Part shown: in pieces, positions 33,227-42,762 of the stretch
Layout of the letters: each line of letters opens with the position of its first letter
Numbering within the stretch: position 1 is the first letter of the stretch
Source of the DNA: Puccinellia tenuiflora
Lineage: Eukaryota > Streptophyta > Magnoliopsida > Poales > Poaceae
Length of the DNA: 64,000 nucleotides
Reading direction: 5' to 3'
Assembly (NCBI GenBank): GCA_012064385.1
Contig: QRDG01002511.1
Span: 310,001 to 374,000, forward strand
The notes under the pieces: model-generated
What the model was told of the DNA's origin: nothing
What the model saw: only the letters and a program-made list of their open reading frames with translations
Databases searched by the model: none
Position numbers and translations under genes: made by a program

Positions 33227-33689
33227 TGACGAGGTAGGGACTCGGCAAATCCCTGGGTTGAGTATCCCGGGTTGATTGAGGGGGAGAGAGATGAGCGCTG
33301 GTGATCACGACGGCTAACAGGCGAGGCGTTTTACCCAGGTTCAGGCTCCCGGAGGATAACACCCTACTTCCTGCTTGTCTGGTATTGATGTGGAGCGTGG
33401 CTACAATGGCGAGATGGCAATCTCGCTAGGGTTTGAGATGGCGGCTATGAGTTGAAGTTAAGTTACCCTAGACGAGGGACCCTCCCAGCCTTTATATGAT
33501 AGGCTGGGTCTCGGGTGAACGGTGCCGATGGCACTTACAGGACGATCAAGGCCGATGACCTAACGTCGACTATCTTGGGCCGCACGTCGTCCTTCTTGGG
33601 CCTTCCTTGGACCCTCGCCATAGGGTTGATGGACTTGGCGTGACCCAGGTATCACCACCGTGGGGTAGTCAAAGAGTAACCCCACGACA
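33227..33689 (-). repeat. 3' LTR of the gypsy element, 463 bp
   Basis: Minus-strand sequence TGTCGTGGGGTTACTC...CCCTACCTCGTCA has TG...CA ends. It contains ATATAAA (33491-33497 on the plus strand as its complement), followed by GGCTGGGAGGGTCCC, a good promoter position. The minus-strand polypurine tract CACTCGGGGGCTAC ends directly at the LTR (33703-33690). Confidence 0.8.
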
Positions 33690-33703
33690 GTAGCCCCCGA
33701 GTG
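33690..33703 (-). other. Polypurine tract (plus-strand DNA primer site)
   Basis: CACTCGGGGGCTAC lies immediately upstream of the 3' LTR in element orientation, where the plus-strand primer is expected. The same 14-mer, with one change, recurs throughout the array at 38436-39379. Confidence 0.55.
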
Positions 33704-33904
33704 CTTAGTCGAATCGTAGAGTCGGGTAAAGGACTCCTTCCTTCTGGGCACGCCACCAGGTTCCTGAAAGGAACAAATAAAATGGTCGACTCCGGCCATT
33801 CAGGGCTTATGGAGGATTCCTTAGTCGAAACATCGACTGCAGGGTGAAAACTGCGAGTATTGCTTTGGTCGGTGATTTTTCGACTGCGATTGTTCTGAGT
33901 CATT

Positions 33905-36330
33905 CGGGAGCGCGAACAGCGTTCCCGATGGGAGTAGCCCCCGAGATTAAGCTGAATTGCTTGCAATTGAGGTTAAACTCAATTTTTCTTCAGTCGAAAA
34001 GCCCGCTCCCGATGGGAGTGAAGAAGGGACTCGAATTGATGGAGTCGAAACTTGCTTTGCGTTACTTACTTTGTACTCGGCCGGTTTGGCTTACTGATTA
34101 AATTTGCTCAGCTCGTGGAGCTTACTATATTTCTTTTGCACTCGAATGGACTTGTCGAGTCTACTCAGCTCTTAGAGCTTACTGTATCTTTGTTGCACTC
34201 GAATGAACTGTCCGGGTGCTCCATCAGCCCATTGGCTTACTTGCTACACCTCCGCAGGTGACGTCAGCACTGACGTTTTCGGCGCGCTCTGCACCCGATG
34301 GGACGTGACATGGTGGTCATAGTGTCAGCATTGACTGATCTGACCGTTGGGCACGAACTTTTCGCGGCGTGATGAAGGCGCCTCGATTCCCATGCGTAGT
34401 GGGCGGCGTGGGCGGCGACGGTTGGCATCTCTGCGCGACGCGTGGACGGCCAGATGAGGTTGTGGAGAGCCGTTTCGTGGGGAACGGCCAGGATGAACTG
34501 ACCCCGCGGTATATATTTTTCACCGCGGTGGGGAACAGTTCACCCCATCCCCATTTCGCCGTCATCTCCACTGCTCTCTCCTCCATTGCTGCTCCTCCAT
34601 TGCTGCTCCTCTGTCAGATTCTTCTCCACCCTCCATGAGCAAGGTCACGATGAAGAGGGGGAAGTCTGCCGCTGGCGCCGTCGCCGCCGCCGAGGCTAGC
34701 GTGATGAAGAAGCCCGACGGCGATTGGACGAAGTCGTCGGTGAAGAAGGCCGATCTCGAGGCCCTCCGCGCACAGGGACTGCTACCGCCGGCGGACCAGG
34801 CGGCGGTGCGCGCTCCAGGGAAGGAGGTATTTCCCGCCCCTCGCGAGGGGGAACGCGTGTGCTTCGTGGATTTTCTTCCGCAGGGTTTCGGTTTCCCCCT
34901 CCACGATTTCGCTCGTGGGCTCCTGTATGCTTATGGGGTTCAGATCCACGATCTGAATCCCAATAGCGTCTTGAGCATCGCGAGCTTTATCGTGCTCTGC
35001 GAGTGCTTCTTGGGGATCGCACCCCACTGGCCGCTGTGGAAGTCGCTGTTCCTCGTCAGGAGGAACGTGGGGAAGAGCGGGCAAGTGTACCCGGTGGGCG
35101 GCTTCGGCATCCAGGTGCGTGGCGACACCACCTACTTCCAGATGAAGAAATCTGACTCCGTCCAAGGCTGGCGGAAGAAGTGGTTCTACGTCAGGTGCGA
35201 CCAGGAAGGGCTTCTTCCCTTCGCGGCTGATCGCGAGTTGCGGAAGACGAAGGCATGGGCGCACCCGCTGTCGAAGGAAGACAAGGAGGCGACTCAACCC
35301 TTGCTGGCGCTTCTCCGTGGCCTGTTGAAGAGCCTTGGGCGCGAGGCAGGTGGGGTGCATCTCATTGCCACCTTCTTCAGGCTTCGGGTGCAGCCGCTCC
35401 GCACTCGTGTCCACCCGATGTGGGCGCTTGAGCACGGCAATGAACTCGGCGATGACGAAGTTGAGTCGAAAGTGAGGAGCATCACCAGTCTCCGAGCCGC
35501 CGATCCGTGCAACGTCAAGTGCCCGGTCCAGCCGTATGGGCCGAACAACCCTGTGCCTGAGGTAAGCTTCCTTTTGTTTTGCTTCTGTCTTGTATGTTCT
35601 GTCGGGTCGTTCCAGCTTTGTCAGCCTTCCTCCGTTGATGGAGAATGGACCTCATGAAGAGGCAGAGTTCCCTGAGGATGAAGAGGTTGATGACAATGAA
35701 GTTCCCTCCGCCACTTCTCAGAGTGAAACCTTGGAGGAGGATGACGAGGATGAGGAGCCGCTGCTGAAGTGGCAGAAGCGAAAGAGTGGCGAGTCTGCTT
35801 CGGCTTCGTCACCCGCAAAGCAGGTGGAGGTGGAGAACGTGGACGAGGCGAGCGGGTCGTCCTCTGGTGCCAGGCACACGAGCGACCCGACGGAGCCTTT
35901 GGTCGTGCCTCCCCTCAGCTCTGCACCGCCGACTGGATTCGTGAGGATGCCCTCCGTTTCCCTGGGCAGCGAAGATGATCTGGACGTCACCAGGTTAGTC
36001 TTGCAACCATCACCTTGTTTTGTCGAGTGCACTTTTTGACTTTGCGAGTATTTGAATTGAGTTATCTTGTCGCAGCGACCGTACTGGCGCTGTTGGTTCT
36101 TCGCCTCCAGAGATGGAGCACACTTCTGCTCCCGTGTTCAAGCAGACCGCGAAGGCGACCGAAGAAGAGCCGCAGGCGGGTGACGCTTCGACCTCCTCCG
36201 TGCCAGAGAAAGCTGCTGATGCGACCTCGGTGGACGCTGGGTTGCTTGAGCATGTAAGTGTCCCTTAACTCAGTCTGCAAGATCTGTATCGGGTGCGCGA
36301 ACAGCGCTCCCGATGGGAGTAGCCCCCGAA
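33905..36330. repeat. Pair of 41-bp blocks with polypurine-like motif
   Basis: Blocks 33905-33945 and 36290-36330 are near-identical (GCGCGAACAGCG[T/C]TCCCGATGG followed by GAGTAGCCCCCGA). Each has an internal inverted repeat CGGGAGCG...CGTTCCCG and the complement of the polypurine motif. The second lies in an intron of the antisense gene. Confidence 0.7.
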
Positions 36331-37254
36331 GATGTGCGTGACTAGGATAGTCGGGCGCAGATTGATGTCTTGTTCTTTCCACAGCCGTTTTGTCGCCAGC
36401 TGATGGAGGGGGCCGGAGCCTTCGTGCGAATGGAGAAGGAGAGGGATCGACTCGGCACTGCTCTGGAGCAAGCGAACAGTGAGTACTAACCCTTGCGTTC
36501 AAGAGGTGCTTCGACTATCTTCATTGCTGACTTTGCTCCGGTGATCCACATGCGAGAGGGAGAGCATGGCGAAGTGGGTCGCGGAGCTGGAGAAATCACT
36601 GGGTGAAGCCCAAGAGCGTGAGCGAACCCGGGATGATCTGGAGAAGATCCAGATTGAACACTTGCTCACCCTCGCTGATACTATTGGGAGTAAGTATCTC
36701 GGCTCATTGCCTACTTTGTCTTGTGTCGACTTCTGATGTCTTACAAGTGGTCTTCTCTTCGTTGTTCAGAGGCGTCTGGAGGTGCTCCTCCAGAAGGAAC
36801 TTCTAGTGTCAACGTCGGCTTGGCCGAGGCTGTCGGCTTCATCGACCGCGTCTGCGCATATGCCTCGACGGCGCTGCAGAAGTCGACAGGCGCCTTGGTG
36901 GCTGTGCACCGGAGCATCTTCCCCAACCAGCCAGCGTCGGTCGCTGTTGACGCGCTTGCGGCTCCGTTTGAAGGTGACGCGACCACCATGGCGGACTACA
37001 CGCGTGCGCAGACGATACGCGGCTCAGAGCTCACTTTCCAGCTCCTACTTGATCACCAAGTCGTAGGTGATTTTGAGAAGGTTGTCAGCGACTTCCCTCG
37101 GAGGCCTGATGGCAAAATCGCGTCCCTTAGCGGTGTGAAGGCGCGGGCGAGTCAGCTGGCTACAAAGTTGGTTGCCACCTTCGAGAAGAAAATCGCCAAG
37201 GCTGCAGAGTTGGCCGCTAGGAAGAAACGTTCTCGGTCGGAATCTGCGATGTAG
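34635..37254 (+). CDS. Antisense gene A of the gypsy element (Transposase_28 type)
   Basis: This is the plus-strand gene inside the minus-strand gypsy element. The first exon (34635 to about 35561) encodes about 309 residues: a lysine-rich start (MSKVTMKRGKSAAG), then the domain known as putative gypsy-type transposon (PF04195): REGERVCFVDFLPQGFGFPL, HDFARGLLYAYGVQIHDLNP, then SIASFIVLCECFLGI, HWPLWKSLF. GT/AG-bounded gaps separate further exons: an acidic linker (to about 35993), 36077-36253, 36384-36479, 36564-36690, and a last exon from about 36770 to the stop at 37254. The last exon has the coiled-coil part (SDFPRRPDGK, ARASQLATKLVATFEKK). The phase of the first junction is uncertain. The function of the family is unknown; the name does not imply a proven transposase. 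Confidence 0.7.
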
Positions 37255-37443
37255 ACTCCTTTGTTTTAAGATTCTTCTACTTTTGGTCTTGATCTGTAAT
37301 GAACCGTATAGTTTGCGGGTCTTCTGGTCGCGAATATGCTGATGTTGAAATGTGAACTTGTGTCTTCGAGTCTTCTGTTATATTTATGCTAGGATGAATG
37401 TGCTCTTTTCCTTGCTTGACGCTGTTGAACTTGGCAGTCTGAG

Positions 37444-38305
37444 ATGGGCGAGGCTCCTGAGGTCGCTGGAACTACTGGTGCGGGTGAGGATGAGGACACC
37501 TCTTCGGCTGCACCCACTCGCCATCGTCGTCGAGCTTCTCCAGCCCCTGTACGAAGCGTGAATGATCAACGAGTGTTCACCTACATGAGGAACAAGGTTG
37601 TTGAGCTCGAGTCGAAGCTGAAGGTTGCCGAGTTGGAGTTGGAGCGCTTGAAGTCACGGCCCGCTGCGCCATTCTCCCAGCATGAGGAATTCCTTCTTGG
37701 CCAGATAGACTTGATCAGTCGACAGCTGCAAGGTTGGTCTTCTGGCGCTTTGCTTTGGCTTCTTTATGCTTCCACTGTTCTAAGTGCTGGGTCTTGCTGC
37801 AGATGTGAATTCTGACTGGAAGGCCGAGCAGAGTCGAGTAGACGAGCGGGTGGATAGAGAAGCCGCCGGTGACTCACTCGAAGCTCGTCAGTTTTGGTCA
37901 GACAAATCCAAAGGCAGTGTACTGGCTAAAATGCTGGATCGCACCTGGCGGGCTGCTTTGCTCCTGGAAGGTTGTAGAAAGACCCTCTTGCAGATCAACA
38001 GGGTGTACTTTCCGCACAACGAGCAGCCTAATGGACTGGCTGCGCTGCTGGAGAGATTCCGCGAAGGCAAGGCGTTGAAGGAAATCGTGCACGCCCAGCT
38101 TGTTGGCGGGGCGAACGTGGCGCTGGCGTACGTTCGAATGCACCGGCCTCATCTTCCCTTGGACAAGGTGCTTGACGGCTTGCCTGGAACCGATGACTAC
38201 GCCGATACCCTTGCGGCTGCGCGTCAGATGATTCAACAGGTCCAGAACTTCAGTGAGCAACTTGTAGGGCCACTCGATGCGCCAAAGGATGAGCCTGTAG
38301 AGTAA
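37444..38305 (+). CDS. Antisense gene B of the gypsy element, coiled-coil protein
   Basis: Two exons, 37444-37732 and 37803-38305, joined across a GT...AG intron keep the frame and give about 263 residues. The first exon starts MGEAPEVAGTTGAG and has a heptad-like coiled coil (RNKVVELESKLKVAELELER). The second encodes an alpha-helical domain (LLEGCRKTLLQINRVYFPHN, LAALLERFREG, LVGGANVALAYVRMH). Its layout resembles the last exon of gene A (VHRSIFPNQ against INRVYFPHN, DALAAPFEG against LAALLERFREG), so A and B may be one gene with an extra splice or a tandem duplication. Cellular role unknown. Confidence 0.6.
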
Positions 38306-38435
38306 GAATACCAGACTGCTGTTGTGTAGCATTAGTTTGTAAAAGATATTTTTCCCAAGTGGGAGCATGAGTGTATGTATGCCGAGGTGGGGGTGGCCTC
38401 CGAGTGAATAAATTGTATCTTGTGGACTTCTGTAA

Positions 38436-39379
38436 ACCTGTATGGCGCAGCCCCCGAGCGGATCGAGTGTGGCCGAGGTGTGTCGAGTCAGGCCTGTGCG
38501 GCGCAGCCCCCGAGTGCTTCGAGTGCGGCCGAGGCGTTTTCGAGTCAGACCTGTGCGGCGTAGCCCCCGAGTGCGTCGGATGCGGCCTAGGATGTTGATT
38601 TAGACCTGTACGGCACAGCCCCCGAGTGGGTCGGGTGGCGGCCGAGGATTTTTCGAGTTAGACCTGTATGGCGCAGCCCCCGAGTGCGTCGGGTGGCGAC
38701 CTAGGTTGTTGACTTAGACCTGTACGGCGCAGCCCCCGAGTGCGTCGGGTGGCGGCCGAGGATTTTTCGAGTTAGACCTGTATGGCGCAGCCCCCGAGTG
38801 CGTCGGGTGGCGGCCTAGGTTGACTTAGACCTATGCGGCGCAGCCCCCGAATGGTTCGGGTGGCGGCCGAGGATTTTAGGGTTGGACCTGTATGGTGCAG
38901 CCCCCGAGTGGTTCGGGTGGCGGCCTAGGTTGACTTAGACCTGTGCGGTGCAGCCCCCGAGTGGTTCGGGTGGCGGCCGAGGATTTTTCGAGTTAGACCT
39001 GTATGGCGCAGCCCCCGAGTGGTTCGGGTGGCGGCCTAGGTTGACTTAGACCTGTGCGGCGCAGCCCCCGAGTGGTTCGGGTGGCGGCCGAGGATTTTAG
39101 GGTTGGACCTGTATGGCGCAGCCCCGAGTGGTTCGAGTGGTGGCCTAGATTGACTTAGACCTGTGCGGCGCAGCCCCCGAGTGGTTTGGGTGGCGGCCGA
39201 GGATTTTAGGGTTGGACCTGTATGGCGCAGCCCCCGAGTGGTTCGGGTGGCGGCCTAGGTTTTGTCTTAGACCTGTACAGCGCAGCCCTCGAGTGGTTCG
39301 GGTGGCGGCCGAGGATTTTCGAGTTGACCTGTATGGCGCAGCCCCCGAGTGCATCAGGTGGCGGCCTAGGTTTATGTTG
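38436..39379. repeat. 17-copy minisatellite, 52-58-bp unit with dimer order
   Basis: Each unit reads ACCTGTRYGGCGCAGCCCCC, then GAGTG, KTCGGGTGGCGGCC, and a spacer. From the third copy on, units alternate between type A (GCCGAGGATTTT spacer) and type B (GCCTAGGTTGACTTAG spacer), giving a dimer of about 110 bp. Every unit carries the complement of the polypurine motif. It lies between integrase and the antisense genes. Frames through it are chance. Confidence 0.9.
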
Positions 39380-39550
39380 CTTGCTGACAAAAGTAGAGGG
39401 GAGAGCTTGTTCCTCAAATCACTTTATTGATTTTTGCGAGCAGGCCGCCTCATTAAAACCCTTCCAGTCCCCTCGGGTACCCTGGCGAGGGAAAGAGTGC
39501 GTCTGAAACCTGCCGCTTCTTGACATTGTACTGTTACAAATTGGGGTCGA

Positions 39551-40471
39551 TCAGGCGTAGAAGCGGCGCAGTTGTGCGACGTTCCACGGGTTGTTGCAAA
39601 CTGTCCCCGTCTTCGAGTCCTTCAGGCGGTAAGCTCCGCCGCCGATTGCCTCTGTCACGATGTATGGACCCTCCCACGGGGAGGCAAGTTTGTGCACCTT
39701 CTTCTGCTTGAGACGGAGGACAAGATCACCAGGGACGAACGCTCTGGGCCGCAGTCGCCGCCCGTGATAGTTGCGTAGGTCTTGCTGATACACGGCTGTG
39801 CGGGTGAGGGCGATGTCGCGTGCTTCGTCCAGGGTGTCCATGTCATCTTCGAGTGCTTCTTCTGCATCAGACTCATCGGAGGCCACCACTCGAGGGGCGT
39901 CGAACTTGATGTCGCATGGCAGGACTGCTTCAGCACCGTACCCCATGAAGAATGGCGTGTACTGGGTAGATCTGTTTGGCGTGGTGCGCAGACTCCACAG
40001 CACCGATGGCAGCTCTTCGACCCAGGCGCCTGCGGCGCGCCTCAATGGTACTCGTAGGCGCCTTTTTATGCCCTTGCAGACTAGGCCATTGGCTTTCTCG
40101 ACTTGTCCGTTGGACTGCGGGTGCGAGACAGATGCGTAGTTGAGCTTGATGCCTTGGTCAGAGCAGAAGTCCTTGAATTCTTCGGCTGTGAAGTTCGAGC
40201 CGTTGTCGGTGATGATGCTGTGTGGCACACCGAACCTGAAGATGATCGACCTGATGAAGTTAACTACCGAGGAGGCAGTCGAACTTGTGATGGGCGCGGC
40301 TTCGATCCACTTCGTGAACTTGTCGACTGCCACCAGGAGATGAGTGTGTCCGCCCGGAGAAGACTTCTTGAGTGGACCCACCATGTCGAGTCCCCATTGA
40401 GTGAAGGGCCACGCGAGTGGTATGGTCTTCAGTGCTGATGCCGGTGCGTGCGGCTTGTTGGCGAACTCCTA
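39551..40471 (-). pseudogene. Gypsy integrase, after an amber stop
   Basis: The integrase core inserts element cDNA. The catalytic D-D-E is kept: D in WGLDMVGPL, D in ITDNGSNFTAEEF, E in QVEKANGLVCKGIKRR. The downstream chromatin-facing part follows (FVPGDLVLRLKQKK, SPWEGPYIVTE). The zinc-binding HHCC part is on the other side of a TAG at 40471-40469 in the same frame (KCIGC, stop, EFANKPHAP), so a single nonsense codon separates the two. Confidence 0.85.
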
Positions 40472-41833
40472 GCAGCCGATGCATTTCCTCACGAGTTCTT
40501 CTGCGTCTTGCATTGCGGTGGGCCAGTAGAACCCTGCTCGTAGGGCTTTGGCTACCAAGGCTTGACTGCTGGCGTGGTGTCCGCTGATGCCGGCGTGGAT
40601 CTCGAGTAAGATGGCTTGACCGTCGACTGGGTCGATGCACCTTTGGAGGACTCCTGAGATGCTCCGCTTTTCAAGTTCACCGTTGATGACGGTGAAGCCC
40701 TTGGAGCGGCGGATGACGCGCTTGGCTTCGACTGGGTTCGTTGGCACCTTCTGATGCAGTATGTAGGCCAGGTATGGGCTTGTCCATGTGGGTTCGACCA
40801 GGATTACCTCCATGGGTTCCTTCTCCGTGCTGGGCGGATTGATGGTGCTCGTTGTTGGTGCAGAGGGTCCCGGCGCAGGCCGAAGCTTGATGGAGCGTTG
40901 CGTGATGCACTCGAGGAAGACTCCGGGTGGCACCGGTGCTTTGTCTGAGCCCAAGTTGGCGAGTGTGTCGGCTTCCTCGTTGCTCTCGCGGCCGATGTGC
41001 CGCAGCTCGCAGCCGTCGAAGGTGCCTTCCAACTGGTTGTATAGGTCCCTGTAGGCTATCATGTTGTCGGCGATGGCGTCACATTGCTTCATGGTTTGCT
41101 GCACGACGAGGTAGGAGTCTCCGTAGATCATGAGGTGAGTGGCGCCGCAGTTTTTGGCCATCCGCATGCCATGGATTAGGGCTTCGTACTCTGCCTCGTT
41201 GTTGGAGGGTGTTGGGAAGTCCATTTGCAGTACGTACTTCAGCTTGTCGCCTTTGGGTGAGATGAGGATGACTCCCGCCCCTGCTGATCTGAACTTCTTG
41301 GACCCGTCGAAGTACATCGTCCATGCGTTGGACAAGTCGGGCACGTCTGGCAGCTGGGCCTCTATCCACTCTGTAGTGAATTCTGGAAGAACTTGGGCCT
41401 TGATTTCCTTCGGGTGCGCATACTTCAGCCCCCAGGGTCCCAACTCAACAACCCACTTGGCGACTCGCCCTGTCGCGGCTTGGTTGGTGAGGATGTCGGA
41501 GAGCCCGGAAGAGCTTACCACCGTGATGGAGTGCTCGGAGAAGTAGTGGACGACCTTCCTTGATGTCATGAAGACTCCGTAGGCTAGCTTCTGGTAGTGC
41601 GGGTACCGCTGCTTGGACAAGGTTAGCACCTCGCTGAAGAAGTAGACGGGTCGCTGGACAGGGTGACTGTGCCCTTTTCTCCTCGTTCGACTACGAGTAC
41701 CGTGCTGACCACTCTGTTGGTGGCTGACACGTAGAGGTACAGTGGTTCGTTCTCCAATGGCGCCACCAGTACTGGAGGAGTCGTGAGTGTTTTCTTGAGC
41801 TTGTCGAACGCGTCTTGCGCTTCCTCTGTCCAC
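40469..41833 (-). pseudogene. Gypsy RNase H and integrase zinc-binding region
   Basis: The frame includes the RT-RNase H connection (PVYFFSEVL, KLAYGVFMTSRKVVHYF), RNase H of the RVT_3 kind (MYFDGSKKFRSAGAGVIL, NNEAEYEALIHGM, IYGDSYLVVQQ, ESNEEADTLANLGS), and the HHCC integrase finger (HAGISGHHASSQALV, then CIGC). Its first 55 or so residues are out-of-frame RT. The true junction with the RT frame is a frameshift near 41665. Confidence 0.85.
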
Positions 41834-42762
41834 TCGAATTTATCTGTCTTCCTCATCAGTTGGTAGAAAGGCAGGGCCTTTTCTCCCAACTTACTAATGA
41901 ACCGGCTGAGGGCTGCGACTCGGCCGGCTAGGCGTTGCACTTCATGAAGCTTGGTCGGTGCTGGCATTGCGAGTATGTTTTGCACCTTATCAGGGTTGGC
42001 TTCGATTCCTCTTGTAGAGACGAGGTACCCGAGCAGCTCTCCGGCTGGCACGCCGAAAACACACTTGTCCGGATTCAGCTTGATCTGATACTCGTTGAGT
42101 GCGGCGAAGACTTTGCGGAGGTCAGCGATTAAACTGTCCTCCATTCGAGTGGTGATAACTATGTCGTCGACGTAGACTTGGACGATCTGTCCTATTAGCT
42201 CCTTCAGGCAGGCTTGCATCGTGCGCTGGTACGTGGCTCCAGCGTTCTTCAGCCCGAAGGGCATCATTTGGTAGCAGAACACACCATGGGGTGTGATGAA
42301 TGCAGTCTTCTCTTCATCTTCGACTTTCATCCTGATCTGCTGGTACCCGGAGTAGGCGTCCAGGAAGGATAGGCGCGCGCAGCCTGCAGTCGAGTCGATG
42401 ATTTGGTCTATCCGCGGGAGCGGGAAGTGGTCCTTGGGGCAGCACTTGTTAATGGCGGTGAAGTCGACGCACATGCGGAGTTTCTTCGTCTTCTTCTTCT
42501 CCACCAGGACCGGGTTTGCTACCCAGTATGAGTCCTTCATTTCTCGGATAAATCCGGCGTGGAGCAGCCGGTCGATTTCCTTGCTGATGGCGTCTCGTTT
42601 GGGACCCGAAAACCGTCGCATGGTCTGCTTGACGGGTATGGCGTCCTTGTGGACGCGTAAGGAGTGCTCGGCGAGTTCCCTGGGTATGCCTGGCATGTCA
42701 GAAGGTTGCCAGGCGAAGATTTCCCAGTTCTCACGTAGAAACTCGACGAGCGCGCCTTCCTA
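41623..42762 (-). pseudogene. Gypsy reverse transcriptase
   Basis: The RT core is intact in one frame: LRMCVDFTAINKCCPKDHFP, SFLDAYSGYQQIRM, YQMMPFGLKNAGATYQR, QVYVDDIVITT (catalytic YVDD), LNPDKCVFGVPAGELLGYLV. It is separated from the protease by a TAG at 42762-42760 in the same frame, and goes out of frame after GEKGTVT near 41665. Confidence 0.85.

Noticed and set aside
38436..39379. Possible CRISPR array
   Set aside because: Unit and spacer are both conserved and alternate. There are no unique spacers, and the sequence is eukaryotic.
38371..39506. Frames across the minisatellite with repeated peptides (for example GAAPEWFGW-type)
   Set aside because: The repeated peptides simply follow from the tandem DNA repeat. 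There is no start context or continuation.
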